Of a stretch of 32,041 nucleotides of DNA, positions 24,428 through 32,015 are shown piece after piece; the first letter of the stretch is position 1, and every line of letters starts with the position of its first letter. Location of the stretch: the NCBI GenBank assembly GCA_023227965.1, contig JALOCA010000037.1, positions 1 to 32,041 of the forward strand, read 5' to 3'. The translations under genes were made by a program, and so were the position numbers. The notes beneath the pieces are model-generated. The model saw only the letters and a list, made by a program, of their open reading frames with translations. It was not told the DNA's origin and did no database searches. This DNA is from Lentimicrobiaceae bacterium. Lineage in GTDB: Bacteria; Bacteroidota; Bacteroidia; Bacteroidales; JALOCA01.

Positions 24428-26524
24428 CTATTGCCTTTTTTTGAATTCAGCAATTCCGTTATCGAGGAATTTTACAAATTCATTCACATCAAGATTGTAT
24501 GCTCTTGGAGTTACCAATAATTCACCTTTGGTATCAAGCAAAACGTAGTAAGGTTGCGCATTCATATTGAAGCGTGAAATTTGCAGGTCGGCAAATTTTT
24601 TACCAATGGTTTTCTTAATCTTTCCATCATATTTTGATGTTATCCACTCACTTTCCGGAAGTTCAGATTTATCATCCACATACAAGGCTACTACGATAAA
24701 GTTGTTTCTCAAACGTTTCAGCACTTCGGGAGCACTCCAAACGTTGGCTTCCATTTCACGACAATTCACACAACCATGACCGGTAAAATCAATAAACAAA
24801 GGCTTGTTTTGCTTTTTGGCACAAGCCAAAGCCTGGTCGTAATCGAAATAGCCTTTCAACCCGTGAGGAAGATGCAGAAATTCGGAAAACTTAGGAGTTT
24901 CACATAATTCTGATTCTGTCGAAGATACAGTACCTCCTCCTTTATTTTCCTGAACGATGCGTACGAGGTCGAAATCGAGACTGGTTTGCGGAGGCAGGTA
25001 GCCCGAAAGTGCTTTGAGCGGAGCGCCAAACATTCCCGGTATCATATACATTACAAAGGCAAAGGTTACTATTGCCAGCAAGGTTCGTGGCACACTCAGA
25101 TGTTTCGTTTCGCTATCGTGGGAAAATTTCAGTTTGCCAAGCAAGTAGAACCCCAGAAGTGTAAACACTACAATCCAGATGGCTAAATAAACTTCCCTGT
25201 CGAGAATTCCCCAATGGTAGGTTTGATCGGCTACACTGAGAAACTTCAGCCCGAGAGCCAATTCGAGAAATCCTAGTACCACCTTAACGGCATTGAGCCA
25301 GCCTCCCGATTTTGGCAGGTTGCTGAGCCAGGAGGGAAAAAAGGCAAAAAGGGTAAATGGTAAGGCAAAAGCAGTAGAAAAAGCAAGCATGGTAACTATG
25401 GGTTCCCATATTTCTCCACGGGTTGATTTTACGATAATTGTGCCGACTATAGGTCCTGTACACGAAAAAGATACCAGTACAAGGGTAAGCGCCATGAAAA
25501 AAGTACCGATAAGTCCGCCTTTATCGGCTTTTGCATCGGCTTTATTTACCAAGCTGCTGGGCATCACTATTTCAAATGCCCCGAGGAAAGAAGCAGCAAA
25601 AACCATGAATATAAGGAAAAACAGTATGTTTGGCAACCAGTGCGTCGAAAGCCAGTTGAAAATATCAGCAGTTATTGACTGTCCTCCTATGATATAGGTA
25701 ATAAAAATTATGGCTGCTATGGGGAGGGTGTACAGGGTGATAATGGAGATACCGTAAATTGATGCCATGACACGCCCTTTCCGTTTGTTTTTGTTGCCTT
25801 TCATGAAAAACGAAACCGTCATCGGCACCATGGGAAACACACAGGGAGTAAGCAAAGCAGCAAATCCCCACAATATAGCCTCAATGATAACACCCCATAG
25901 TGAAGTTTCCCCCTTGATTGCTTCTGTACTTTGTAAGGGGCTCGCTGCCGAAGGCAGTGGTTTTTGTATCCGGGATATGCTGTCGGAAGTTATAGGTATT
26001 GCAGAAATTTCTTTTCCCTGTATTACCTTTTCGCCGGTTTTTGCCGAAATACCCGGCAGGTTAAAAACAAAGTCAATATCTTCGGGTGGAGTACATTTAC
26101 TGTTATCGCACGACATAAAATGCACATATCCTTTTACCTGAAAAGGTTTTTCGGAAAGCATCTTGATTTTTTGCCTGAAAACTGTTTTACCGGAGAAGAA
26201 TTTTAGGTTCATTTTAAAATTGGGGTCATATTCTTCAGTGGGTTTAGGTTCTGCCACTCTTCCTTCCAGTTGGTAATCCTTGCTTGTTTCAAAATTGAAA
26301 GATGTAGGTTCCGGTCCGTCTTCGGCAGGAATAAATTGCGAATACAGATGCCAGCTTCTTTCAATGGATGCGATAAAAATCAGTTCTGTTTCTGTATCTG
26401 AAATTTTTTTCTGCTGAAAACTCCAGGTTACCGGTGTAAAAATCTGAGAAAAGGTACGTACACTGAAGCTTAGTGTCATCAAAAATAAAAAACCGATAAT
26501 GATCCGTTTGTTACTGAATATCAT
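24428..26524 (-). CDS. dsbD: Thiol:disulfide interchange protein DsbD
   Basis: A 698-residue inner-membrane electron carrier that moves reducing power from cytoplasmic thioredoxin to periplasmic proteins. The signal peptide is at 1-26. The N-terminal DsbD-alpha domain (~30-160) has Cys139 and Cys144 (CDNSKC). The central transmembrane domain (~210-500) has about eight helices and the redox pair Cys228 (LLTPCVFPMVP) and Cys355 (SFSCTGPIVG). The C-terminal thioredoxin domain (~550-698) has C585-V-N-C588 in TGHGCVNCREME. All three cysteine pairs are present, so the relay should work. Likely clients include the TlpA-like lipoprotein at 19745. A -7 element TAATTTTG lies at 26542-26549, 17 bp upstream of the start. 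Confidence 0.93.
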   Translation of the reverse strand: MIFSNKRIIIGFLFLMTLSFSVRTFSQIFTPVTWSFQQKKISDTETELIFIASIERSWHLYSQFIPAEDGPEPTSFNFETSKDYQLEGRVAEPKPTEEYDPNFKMNLKFFSGKTVFRQKIKMLSEKPFQVKGYVHFMSCDNSKCTPPEDIDFVFNLPGISAKTGEKVIQGKEISAIPITSDSISRIQKPLPSAASPLQSTEAIKGETSLWGVIIEAILWGFAALLTPCVFPMVPMTVSFFMKGNKNKRKGRVMASIYGISIITLYTLPIAAIIFITYIIGGQSITADIFNWLSTHWLPNILFFLIFMVFAASFLGAFEIVMPSSLVNKADAKADKGGLIGTFFMALTLVLVSFSCTGPIVGTIIVKSTRGEIWEPIVTMLAFSTAFALPFTLFAFFPSWLSNLPKSGGWLNAVKVVLGFLELALGLKFLSVADQTYHWGILDREVYLAIWIVVFTLLGFYLLGKLKFSHDSETKHLSVPRTLLAIVTFAFVMYMIPGMFGAPLKALSGYLPPQTSLDFDLVRIVQENKGGGTVSSTESELCETPKFSEFLHLPHGLKGYFDYDQALACAKKQNKPLFIDFTGHGCVNCREMEANVWSAPEVLKRLRNNFIVVALYVDDKSELPESEWITSKYDGKIKKTIGKKFADLQISRFNMNAQPYYVLLDTKGELLVTPRAYNLDVNEFVKFLDNGIAEFKKRQ

Positions 26525-26541
26525 GTTTTTAAAAATTTCGA

Positions 26542-26549
26542 CAAAATTA
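26542..26549 (-). promoter_or_regulatory. -7 promoter element for dsbD
   Basis: The minus strand reads TAATTTTG, a full TAnnTTTG match, just upstream of the start codon. No TTG lies at the -33 distance; the region there is an AT alternation. Confidence 0.45.
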
Positions 26550-26588
26550 ATCTAAAATTTTATATATATAAGTTTTTCACTATATATT

Positions 26589-27917
26589 TTATAATTTTCT
26601 GATGTGTAGTATATTATTTGTGTCGTTTGTAATTTTAAAGCGTTCGTCGGTGCGGTACCCTATTACCCAAATAATTTGTTTATCAGAAGTAAGAAGCCAG
26701 CAGTTTTCTTTTTCGGGAAGAGAAAATTTTCGGTTGACCATAAAATCGCTCAGTTTTTGTTTTCCCCACATTCCGAAAGGATGAAAATAATCTCCTTTTT
26801 GCCATTTCCGGATTATTAGCGGAAAACAGAGCTTTTGCAAATCAAAAAATGCATCGTTGTTGCTTTTTGCTAAAGTTCGAAAATCAGTGGGCGAAATGAT
26901 ACTAAACACCAGGTGTAAAGGCTCTACTATTTCGGTGGTGTCGTTTGTAACAAGAAATTCGGAATTTTGTGTGCGGGGGGCAGTATATTTTTCAATAATT
27001 ATTTTTTGGCTTGAGGTAACCAGTCGGTGCGAAGGAGAGAAAAACTGCCTACCTGGTGTACCTTCAATGGAATTTTCTATTTGCCGGACAACATCCCTGG
27101 AAAATCTGAAATCCGATAATAGTTCATACAAAACCAAACTATTATGAGGTGTTTGCCGCAAGGCGTTGCAGTCTATGGTTATCCATTCGCCTTCAGTTTT
27201 CAACAGATTTTTCTTTTGTTGATATAACCAATCGTCATAAACGGCTTCCACTTCACGGAGGTTCTGCATGGTTTGCTGTACCCCTTCCAGCGCACCGGGC
27301 TTCAGGGTTTCAAAAACCGGAATCAGATGATGCCGTATTTTATTTCTCAGGTATTTATCTTCAGTATTCGATATATCAATGCGGTAATGCAGATGATTTT
27401 GTGTAATAAATTTTTCGATTTCTCCGCGGGTAAAACATAACATAGGGCGGATGAGCGCATCTTTTTGGGGTAAAATACCATGCAAGCCACTGATACCGGT
27501 ACCTCGCATAAGATTGATAAAAAATGTTTCCGTTGCATCGTCGGCGTGGTGGGCAGTTGCAATGTAATCAAAATTTTGAGATTGTCTTATTTCCTCAAAC
27601 CATGCGTATCGAAGTTCACGGGCTGCCATCTGAACCGAAATTTTTCTTTCCTTCAGATAATCTAAAGTTTCAAAGCGTTTTGAAAATAACGGAACTTGGT
27701 ATTTTTGCGCACAGGAAGCAACAAATTTTTCATCTTCAAAAGAATCTTTTCCCCGAAGCTGGAAGTTGCAATGGGCGATGGCAAAACGAAAACCGGCACG
27801 TGAAAATAACTCTGCCATTGCTATTGAGTCCATCCCCCCGCTTACGGTAAGCAGAATATTTTGGTGGGGCATGAACAATTGCCGGTTGTTGATAAATGAA
27901 ATAAATTTACTAAGCAT
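26589..27917 (-). CDS. tilS: tRNA(Ile)-lysidine synthetase
   Basis: TilS converts C34 of tRNA-Ile(CAU) to lysidine, allowing AUA decoding. From ATG 27915-27917 the protein is 442 residues. The PP-loop ATPase motif SGGMDS is at 26-31 and is preceded by the usual MLSKFISFI helix, which fixes this start against the longer frame to 27959. Other N-domain blocks are IAHCNFQLRG, TAHHADDATETFFINLMRGTGISGLHG and IRPMLCFTRGEI. The C-terminal domain has KWQKGDYFHPFGMWGKQKLSDFMVNRK, the TilS C-terminal signature. A promoter-like TACTTTTG ends only 5 bp before the ATG. A strong terminator separates tilS from korAB upstream. Confidence 0.95.
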   Translation of the reverse strand: MLSKFISFINNRQLFMPHQNILLTVSGGMDSIAMAELFSRAGFRFAIAHCNFQLRGKDSFEDEKFVASCAQKYQVPLFSKRFETLDYLKERKISVQMAARELRYAWFEEIRQSQNFDYIATAHHADDATETFFINLMRGTGISGLHGILPQKDALIRPMLCFTRGEIEKFITQNHLHYRIDISNTEDKYLRNKIRHHLIPVFETLKPGALEGVQQTMQNLREVEAVYDDWLYQQKKNLLKTEGEWITIDCNALRQTPHNSLVLYELLSDFRFSRDVVRQIENSIEGTPGRQFFSPSHRLVTSSQKIIIEKYTAPRTQNSEFLVTNDTTEIVEPLHLVFSIISPTDFRTLAKSNNDAFFDLQKLCFPLIIRKWQKGDYFHPFGMWGKQKLSDFMVNRKFSLPEKENCWLLTSDKQIIWVIGYRTDERFKITNDTNNILHIRKL

Positions 27918-27922
27918 CCGAA

Positions 27923-27930
27923 CAAAAGTA
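27923..27930 (-). promoter_or_regulatory. -7 promoter element abutting the tilS start
   Basis: The minus strand reads TACTTTTG, a full TAnnTTTG match, ending 5 bp before the ATG. If used, transcription would begin at or next to the start codon, giving a leaderless mRNA. No -33 element is visible. Confidence 0.35.
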
Positions 27931-27943
27931 CAAAAGAAAGCAG

Positions 27944-27976
27944 AAAAAAAAGCCTTCATGAAAAAATGAAGGCTTT
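27944..27976 (-). terminator. Intrinsic terminator after korB
   Basis: On the minus strand AAAGCCTTCAT and ATGAAGGCTTT (27976-27966 and 27959-27949) form a perfect 11-bp stem with a 6-nt loop. A T-run follows, to 27944. It ends the korA-korB transcript 23 bp after the korB stop. Confidence 0.92.
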
Positions 27977-27998
27977 ATGTAAATTAGGAACTGAAAAC

Positions 27999-29042
27999 CT
28001 ATTTTATTTCCCAAGTATCGCCACTGTTTAGTAGGTCGTCAACGTTTCTGATAGGAGAAGTTGCTTTGGCATGTTTGATTTGTTCTTCCACCATATCGTC
28101 GTAAGTGGGATACATTGCCGAACGGATTACGCCGAGTGCAACCGGAAAGTGAGGCGGAGCCATTTTGGCAAGCATCAGGTGGATTCCGGGATCCTGCTGG
28201 TATTGGTCGTGGATAAGCAAATCGTCTTCGGTAATGCTGTTTACGCCTATTTGTACCACTTCCAGCCGTGTACCTTTTAGCCGGATTCCCCTGTCTTTAT
28301 TTTTACCGAAGATCATAGGTTCCCCATTTTTCAGAATAAGCTGGTGGTCGTCGCGAACGTCTTTTCCCGTAATATTTTCGTGGGTTTTATCGGCAAAGAT
28401 GACGCAGTTTTGTAGTATTTCCACTATGGAGGTTCCGTCGTGGCGGGCAGCTTCAAACATAATAGCCGTCATTAGCTTGGGATTAGTATCCACTGCACGG
28501 GCAAAAAATGTACCCTGAGCTCCCAACACTAGTTCTCCGGCATTGAAGGGATGTTCAATGGTTCCCTGGGGAGACGTTTTGGTGATGGTTCCCATGGGGG
28601 TGGTAGGCGAATATTGTCCTTTGGTCAGTCCATAAATCTGGTTATTGAACAGCATGATGTTCACATCAATATTACGACGGATGATGTGAATGAAATGGTT
28701 TCCTCCGATTGCCATTGAATCGCCGTCGCCGGTAGCTATCCATACGCTGAGGCGGGGATTGGCAATTTTTACTCCTGAGCCAATGGCGGCAGCACGTCCG
28801 TGGATGCCGTGAATACCATAGGTATTAACATAATAGGGAAAGCGGGAGGAACAACCAATACCCGAAACGAGCATGAAATTTTCCTTTCGATACCCGATTT
28901 TTGGAAATACATTGGCTACCGAGGATAAAATTGCGTGTGCACCACAGCCCGGGCACCATTTTACCATTTGATCGCTTACAAAATCTTCTTTCGACAGTTC
29001 TACATTTGACCGTTCGATGGTCATATTTGCAATTTCTAACAT
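27999..29042 (-). CDS. korB: 2-oxoacid:ferredoxin oxidoreductase, beta subunit
   Basis: A 347-residue thiamine-pyrophosphate subunit. Visible motifs are WCPGCGAHAIL (C30, C33), GIGCSS (C64) and a later QNCVIF Cys, together the likely [4Fe-4S] ligands. The TPP/Mg motif is GDGDSMAIGG (105-114) with NNQIYGLTKGQYSPTTP. The family oxidises 2-oxoglutarate, pyruvate or branched 2-oxoacids to acyl-CoA, reducing ferredoxin, in anaerobes and microaerophiles; the pairing suggests a Kor-like enzyme but the substrate is inferred. Its start 4 bp after korA is supported by a rare good Shine-Dalgarno (AAAGGAGG, 9 nt spacer) formed by the last codons of korA. Confidence 0.9.
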   Translation of the reverse strand: MLEIANMTIERSNVELSKEDFVSDQMVKWCPGCGAHAILSSVANVFPKIGYRKENFMLVSGIGCSSRFPYYVNTYGIHGIHGRAAAIGSGVKIANPRLSVWIATGDGDSMAIGGNHFIHIIRRNIDVNIMLFNNQIYGLTKGQYSPTTPMGTITKTSPQGTIEHPFNAGELVLGAQGTFFARAVDTNPKLMTAIMFEAARHDGTSIVEILQNCVIFADKTHENITGKDVRDDHQLILKNGEPMIFGKNKDRGIRLKGTRLEVVQIGVNSITEDDLLIHDQYQQDPGIHLMLAKMAPPHFPVALGVIRSAMYPTYDDMVEEQIKHAKATSPIRNVDDLLNSGDTWEIK

Positions 29043-29046
29043 GGTT

Positions 29047-30891
29047 TTATTCCTCCTTTAATAATTCGTTAAATTTACTTGTCAGTTCGTCCATCGAGAA
29101 CGGCTGCGACAGTACCTTGCAATACTGGTGGTATTTGAAATCAGGATGTTTCATACGCAGGTAGTTTACAAACTGTCCGTTGTTCAGTTCGCAAACAATA
29201 ATTTTTTTGTGGCGGCTGAAAACATCGGCAGTATTTTTAGGCAAGGGCATAATATGGCGGAAGTGTGCATGGCTGACTTTTTTGCCCTGGTTCTGCATTT
29301 CGATCACGGCATTTTCAACGGCGCCTTGTGTTCCGCCCCAGCTTACAACCAGCAGGTCGCTTTCCGGTTCGCCAAGTACTTTTTGTTCGTCAACGAAATC
29401 GGCTACTTTTTGTACTTTCGCTTCACGGAGGTTTACCATTAACTGGTGATTGGCAGTATCGGTAGAAACGTTACCGTAAATATTTTCTTTTTCCAATCCA
29501 CCTATTCTGTGGCGTAGTCCTTCAGTACCCGGGAGCGCCCATTTGCGGACAAAAGTTTCGGGATCGCGACGATAAGGTTTGTAGTCAGGATCGTTGGGCT
29601 TGGCAATGGGAGGATTGATGGCGGGCAGGTCGGCAACCTTAGGAATCCTGAAAAGTTGCGAACCGTTGCCAATGTTACCGTCGGAAAGAAGGATGACAGG
29701 GGTCATGTGTTCGAGGGCAATTTTAGCGGCTTCGTAAGCTGAATAAAAACAGTCGGAAGGAGTACTGGCAGCAAGTATTACCACGGGAGCTTCGCCATTG
29801 CGTCCGAACAAAGCCTGCATCAGGTCGCTCTGTTCCGATTTGGTAGGCAAGCCGGTGGAAGGTCCTCCACGTTGTACGTCAACAATTACCAGTGGAAGCT
29901 CGGTCATTACCGCCAGTCCGATGGCTTCGCTTTTGAGCGAAAGTCCGGGTCCGGAAGTGGAGGTAAGGGCAAGCGATCCGGTATAGCTGGCGCCTATGGC
30001 AGAGCAAATACCTGCGATTTCGTCTTCTGCCTGAAAAACTTTTGCACCAAGCGATTTATGTTTGGCAAGTTCGATTAAAATATCGGTAGCGGGAGTGATG
30101 GGGTATGAGCCTAAAAATATGGGGCGACCTGAGCGTTCGGAGGCGGCGAGAAAACCCCAGGCGGTGGCTAAATTGCCGGTGATATTGCGGTAATGTCCCG
30201 GTTCCATCTTTGCTTTGGGCATAAAATAGGTACGCGAAAGGGCTTCTATGGTGTCAGCATAATTATATCCGGCTTCCAGTACTGTTTTGTTGGCTTCTAC
30301 TATTTCCGGTTTTTTCTTAAATTTCTTTTCAAAGAAGACATTTGTGGTATCGAGGTTCATATTGAACAGGTAATACGAAATGCCCAGTGCAAACATGTTT
30401 TTGCTTTTGTCCATCGTTTTCACATCGAGGTTCTGGTTTTTCAGGCTGGCACGGGTGAGGGTAGTGATGGGAGCTTTTATCAGGTTGTATTGGGCAAGGG
30501 TGTTGTCTTCGAGCGGGTTTTCGTTATAACCGGCTTTTTTAAAGGCGGCTTCTTCAAAAGCGTCTGCATCAACGATAACAGTTGCGCCTGGTTTTGCCCA
30601 TTTCAGGTTCGATTTCAGGGAGGCGGGATTCATGGCAACAAGCATATCGCACTGGTCGCCTACGGTTTCTATTTTTTTGCCCACATGCACCTGGAATCCT
30701 GATACACCGGCTACGGTATTATGTGGAGCGCGGATTTCGGCGGGATAGTCGGGAAAGGTTGCTATATCCAGACCTGCCAGTGCTGCTGCATCCGAAAATA
30801 GGGTGCCGGTAAGTTGCATACCGTCGCCGGAGTCGCCGACAAACTTAACAACAACATCCTCAACTTCTACTTTTGTTTTCTTCTTCGTCAT
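29047..30891 (-). CDS. korA: 2-oxoacid:ferredoxin oxidoreductase, fused gamma-alpha subunit
   Basis: A 614-residue subunit from ATG 30889-30891. Residues ~10-190 form the gamma domain (FVGDSGDGMQLTGTLFSDAA, then PAEIRAPHNTVAGVSGFQVH). Residues ~215-614 form the alpha pyrimidine-binding and transketolase C-like domains (FLGSYPITPATDILIELAKH, EDEIAGICSAIGASYTG, STSGPGLSLKSEAIGLA, QRGGPSTGLPTKSEQSDL). This fusion is typical of Bacteroidetes and epsilonproteobacterial KorA-type enzymes. I use the internal ATG because a full promoter (30918-30946) lies between it and the end of the longer frame at 30960. It is the first gene of the korAB operon and supplies the second half of the enzyme. Confidence 0.92.
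   Translation of the reverse strand: MTKKKTKVEVEDVVVKFVGDSGDGMQLTGTLFSDAAALAGLDIATFPDYPAEIRAPHNTVAGVSGFQVHVGKKIETVGDQCDMLVAMNPASLKSNLKWAKPGATVIVDADAFEEAAFKKAGYNENPLEDNTLAQYNLIKAPITTLTRASLKNQNLDVKTMDKSKNMFALGISYYLFNMNLDTTNVFFEKKFKKKPEIVEANKTVLEAGYNYADTIEALSRTYFMPKAKMEPGHYRNITGNLATAWGFLAASERSGRPIFLGSYPITPATDILIELAKHKSLGAKVFQAEDEIAGICSAIGASYTGSLALTSTSGPGLSLKSEAIGLAVMTELPLVIVDVQRGGPSTGLPTKSEQSDLMQALFGRNGEAPVVILAASTPSDCFYSAYEAAKIALEHMTPVILLSDGNIGNGSQLFRIPKVADLPAINPPIAKPNDPDYKPYRRDPETFVRKWALPGTEGLRHRIGGLEKENIYGNVSTDTANHQLMVNLREAKVQKVADFVDEQKVLGEPESDLLVVSWGGTQGAVENAVIEMQNQGKKVSHAHFRHIMPLPKNTADVFSRHKKIIVCELNNGQFVNYLRMKHPDFKYHQYCKVLSQPFSMDELTSKFNELLKEE
29048..29056 (-). promoter_or_regulatory. Shine-Dalgarno for korB inside the end of korA
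   Basis: The minus strand reads AAAGGAGGAA over the last Lys-Glu-Glu codons of korA. The GGAGG core is 9 nt before the korB ATG. Strong SD sequences are rare in this phylum, and this one favours the upstream ATG of korB over the internal one at 29024. Confidence 0.65.
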
Positions 30892-30917
30892 AACGGGTTG
30901 TTTTTGAAATTTCGCGA

Positions 30918-30946
30918 CAAAATTAAATCTTTTATCCGAGGGGCAA
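30918..30946 (-). promoter_or_regulatory. Promoter of the korAB operon
   Basis: On the minus strand TTG (30946-30944), an 18-bp gap, then TAATTTTG (30925-30918). This is a full Bacteroidetes promoter ending 26 bp before the korA ATG. Confidence 0.65.
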
Positions 30947-31042
30947 CCCAAATTTTTCAATATTTTTTAAGTGTAGCGGCTTGTTATTTGCTTTTAGTTT
31001 TTAGCCAACAGCCTTTTGGCTTCTGTAATCCGGGTTCACAAC

Positions 31043-31372
31043 TTATTTGCCTCTTTCTGCCAGCAGCTTGTTTATCAGTTCTAACTGGGTGTTTTCTTTT
31101 TCCAACCAGATGATACGTTGTTGCAAGGTGGCATTTTCTTCTCTTAGCGTGGTGATTTCGGCAGAGGTGTCGGCTCCACCGGTATAAAAAATGAAGAAGT
31201 TGTGATTAAGCACTTTGGATATGTGTTGCAAATGCGATACGGTGATGTTGCCGTCTTTTAACAGGATATACACATTGCGTACAGACATGTTTAAGCCGGT
31301 TGCCAGCGCCCTTACGGTTACTTTATTTGTGTACATATAGTCGCGGATGTACTGGTGAATAGTTGATTCCAT
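31043..31372 (-). CDS. Small HTH DNA-binding protein with C-terminal coiled coil
   Basis: A 109-residue predicted regulator. Residues ~8-58 form an XRE/Cro-like helix-turn-helix (VTVRALATGLNMSVRNVYIL, then a second helix pair VSHLQHISKVL). Residues ~72-105 form a Leu/Ile heptad coiled coil (LREENATLQQRIIWLEKENT), so it should dimerise. No effector domain is present. I start at ATG 31370-31372, because the HTH begins right after it and because a -7 element (TATTTTTG, plus 31395-31402) lies 22 bp upstream. The same frame is open for 81 more codons only because it runs through 21-bp repeats. The gene reads away from the repeat array, so it may bind the array and regulate itself. Confidence 0.75.
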   Translation of the reverse strand: MESTIHQYIRDYMYTNKVTVRALATGLNMSVRNVYILLKDGNITVSHLQHISKVLNHNFFIFYTGGADTSAEITTLREENATLQQRIIWLEKENTQLELINKLLAERGK

Positions 31373-31394
31373 AACGGGATAATTTGATTTTCTA

Positions 31395-31402
31395 CAAAAA
31401 TA
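31395..31402 (-). promoter_or_regulatory. -7 promoter element for the HTH gene
   Basis: The minus strand reads TATTTTTG, matching TAnnTTTG, 22 bp before the ATG. The expected -33 position falls in the first degenerate unit of the 21-bp repeat array, where no TTG at the normal spacing is seen. Confidence 0.5.
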
Positions 31403-31409
31403 AAAAAAA

Positions 31410-31619
31410 ATGCAATAAATACTCACTAACAGGGAAATTATATTCGCTGTTATGAAGTGGAAATACACTACTATAAAATGGAAATACATTACTATGAAAT
31501 GGAAATATACTATTATGAAATGGAAATACTTTGTGGTAAAATAAACATGTAGTATAGCGAAATGGTTATTCACTATTGTGTAATGGAAATACGTTGTTAT
31601 GTAATGGAAATACATTCCA
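31410..31619. repeat. Array of 21-bp phased repeats (8 clear units, 2 degenerate)
   Basis: The core AATGGAAATACA or a variant recurs with its TGG (or equivalent) at 31458, 31479, 31500, 31521, 31542, 31563, 31584 and 31605, always exactly 21 bp apart. Units 5 and 6 are the most diverged (AAATAAACATG and AAATGGTTATT). Two more degenerate 21-bp steps (31410-31430 and 31431-31451) extend the array to 8 bp from the HTH gene's -7 element. Each unit carries a short dyad ATG...CAT. A 21-bp step equals two DNA turns, so equivalent bases face the same side of the helix. Confidence 0.9.
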
Positions 31620-31632
31620 TTTTATTGCAAAC

Positions 31633-31655
31633 CCGGGTTAACGGAAACAACCCGG
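31633..31655. repeat. Hairpin CCGGGTT/AACCCGG
   Basis: A 7-bp stem, CCGGGTT (31633-31639) with AACCCGG (31649-31655), encloses a 9-nt loop, placed between the 21-bp array and the gene at 31785. No T-run follows on either strand, so it is not a clear terminator. Role unknown. Confidence 0.5.
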
Positions 31656-31751
31656 CAGGCTGCTACAGCATATACAGGATAACAAGGAAATCACAGCACA
31701 GCTATACCCAAAAATAACCCGATTGCATTAAAAATCTTTCTGTTAATTTTT

Positions 31752-31759
31752 TATATTTG
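31752..31759 (+). promoter_or_regulatory. -7 promoter element for the gene at 31785
   Basis: TATATTTG matches TAnnTTTG and lies 26 bp before the ATG. The nearest upstream TTG (31723-31725) is 26 bp away, longer than normal, so only the -7 half is supported. Confidence 0.45.
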
Positions 31760-31784
31760 TAGAATAATTTTATAAAAAAAATTT

Positions 31785-32015
31785 ATGAAGACAAAATTTG
31801 AAAACACGCTGAATTCGACAGAAGCGGTTTTGCTTTTGTTGACAAACAATGCTGCGGTTTGGAGCGTAATTGCAGCAATTGCAACGATTTTTGACCTGCT
31901 GAAAGCTAAAGTACAACTGGTACGCGACCTTCGCCAGGGGAGTGTACAACGAACTGTGTCAAGTAAACTTTTAGTACATTTGTTTGTCGGGATAAACGGA
32001 CACAGGCTCTGCTGA
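31785..32015 (+). pseudogene. Truncated 5' part of a Bacteroidetes hypothetical protein
   Basis: The first ~50 residues (MKTKFENTLNSTEAVLLLLT, then NNAAVWSVIAAIATIFDLL) resemble the start of a Bacteroidetes-specific family of roughly 200-residue helical proteins that begin MKTKxENxLxMYxAV. This is recalled, not searched. From about residue 50 the sequence changes to a non-helical run (RQGSVQRTVSSKLL and on), and the frame stops at 32013-32015. The change coincides with GAACTGTGTCAAGTAAAC at 31951, which looks like a mobile-element end. I therefore read this as a gene interrupted close to the window edge. A proper promoter element precedes it. Confidence 0.45.

Noticed and set aside
30193..30702. 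169-codon plus-strand frame
   Set aside because: Antisense of korA with Phe/Gly-rich shadow composition.
30892..30960. Longer start of korA (23 extra residues)
   Set aside because: A full TTG/TAnnTTTG promoter lies within this stretch, so transcripts begin after it.
31003..31021. AGCCAA/TTGGCT hairpin between korA and the HTH gene
   Set aside because: Only a 6-bp stem and no T-run on the minus strand after it, so it is not called a terminator for the HTH gene.
31373..31615. 81-codon N-terminal extension of the HTH protein rich in Tyr-Phe-His-Phe-Ile-Val heptads
   Set aside because: The extension is the 21-bp repeat array read in frame (21 bp is seven codons, so it stays open). A promoter element lies inside it and the HTH begins right after the internal ATG at 31372.
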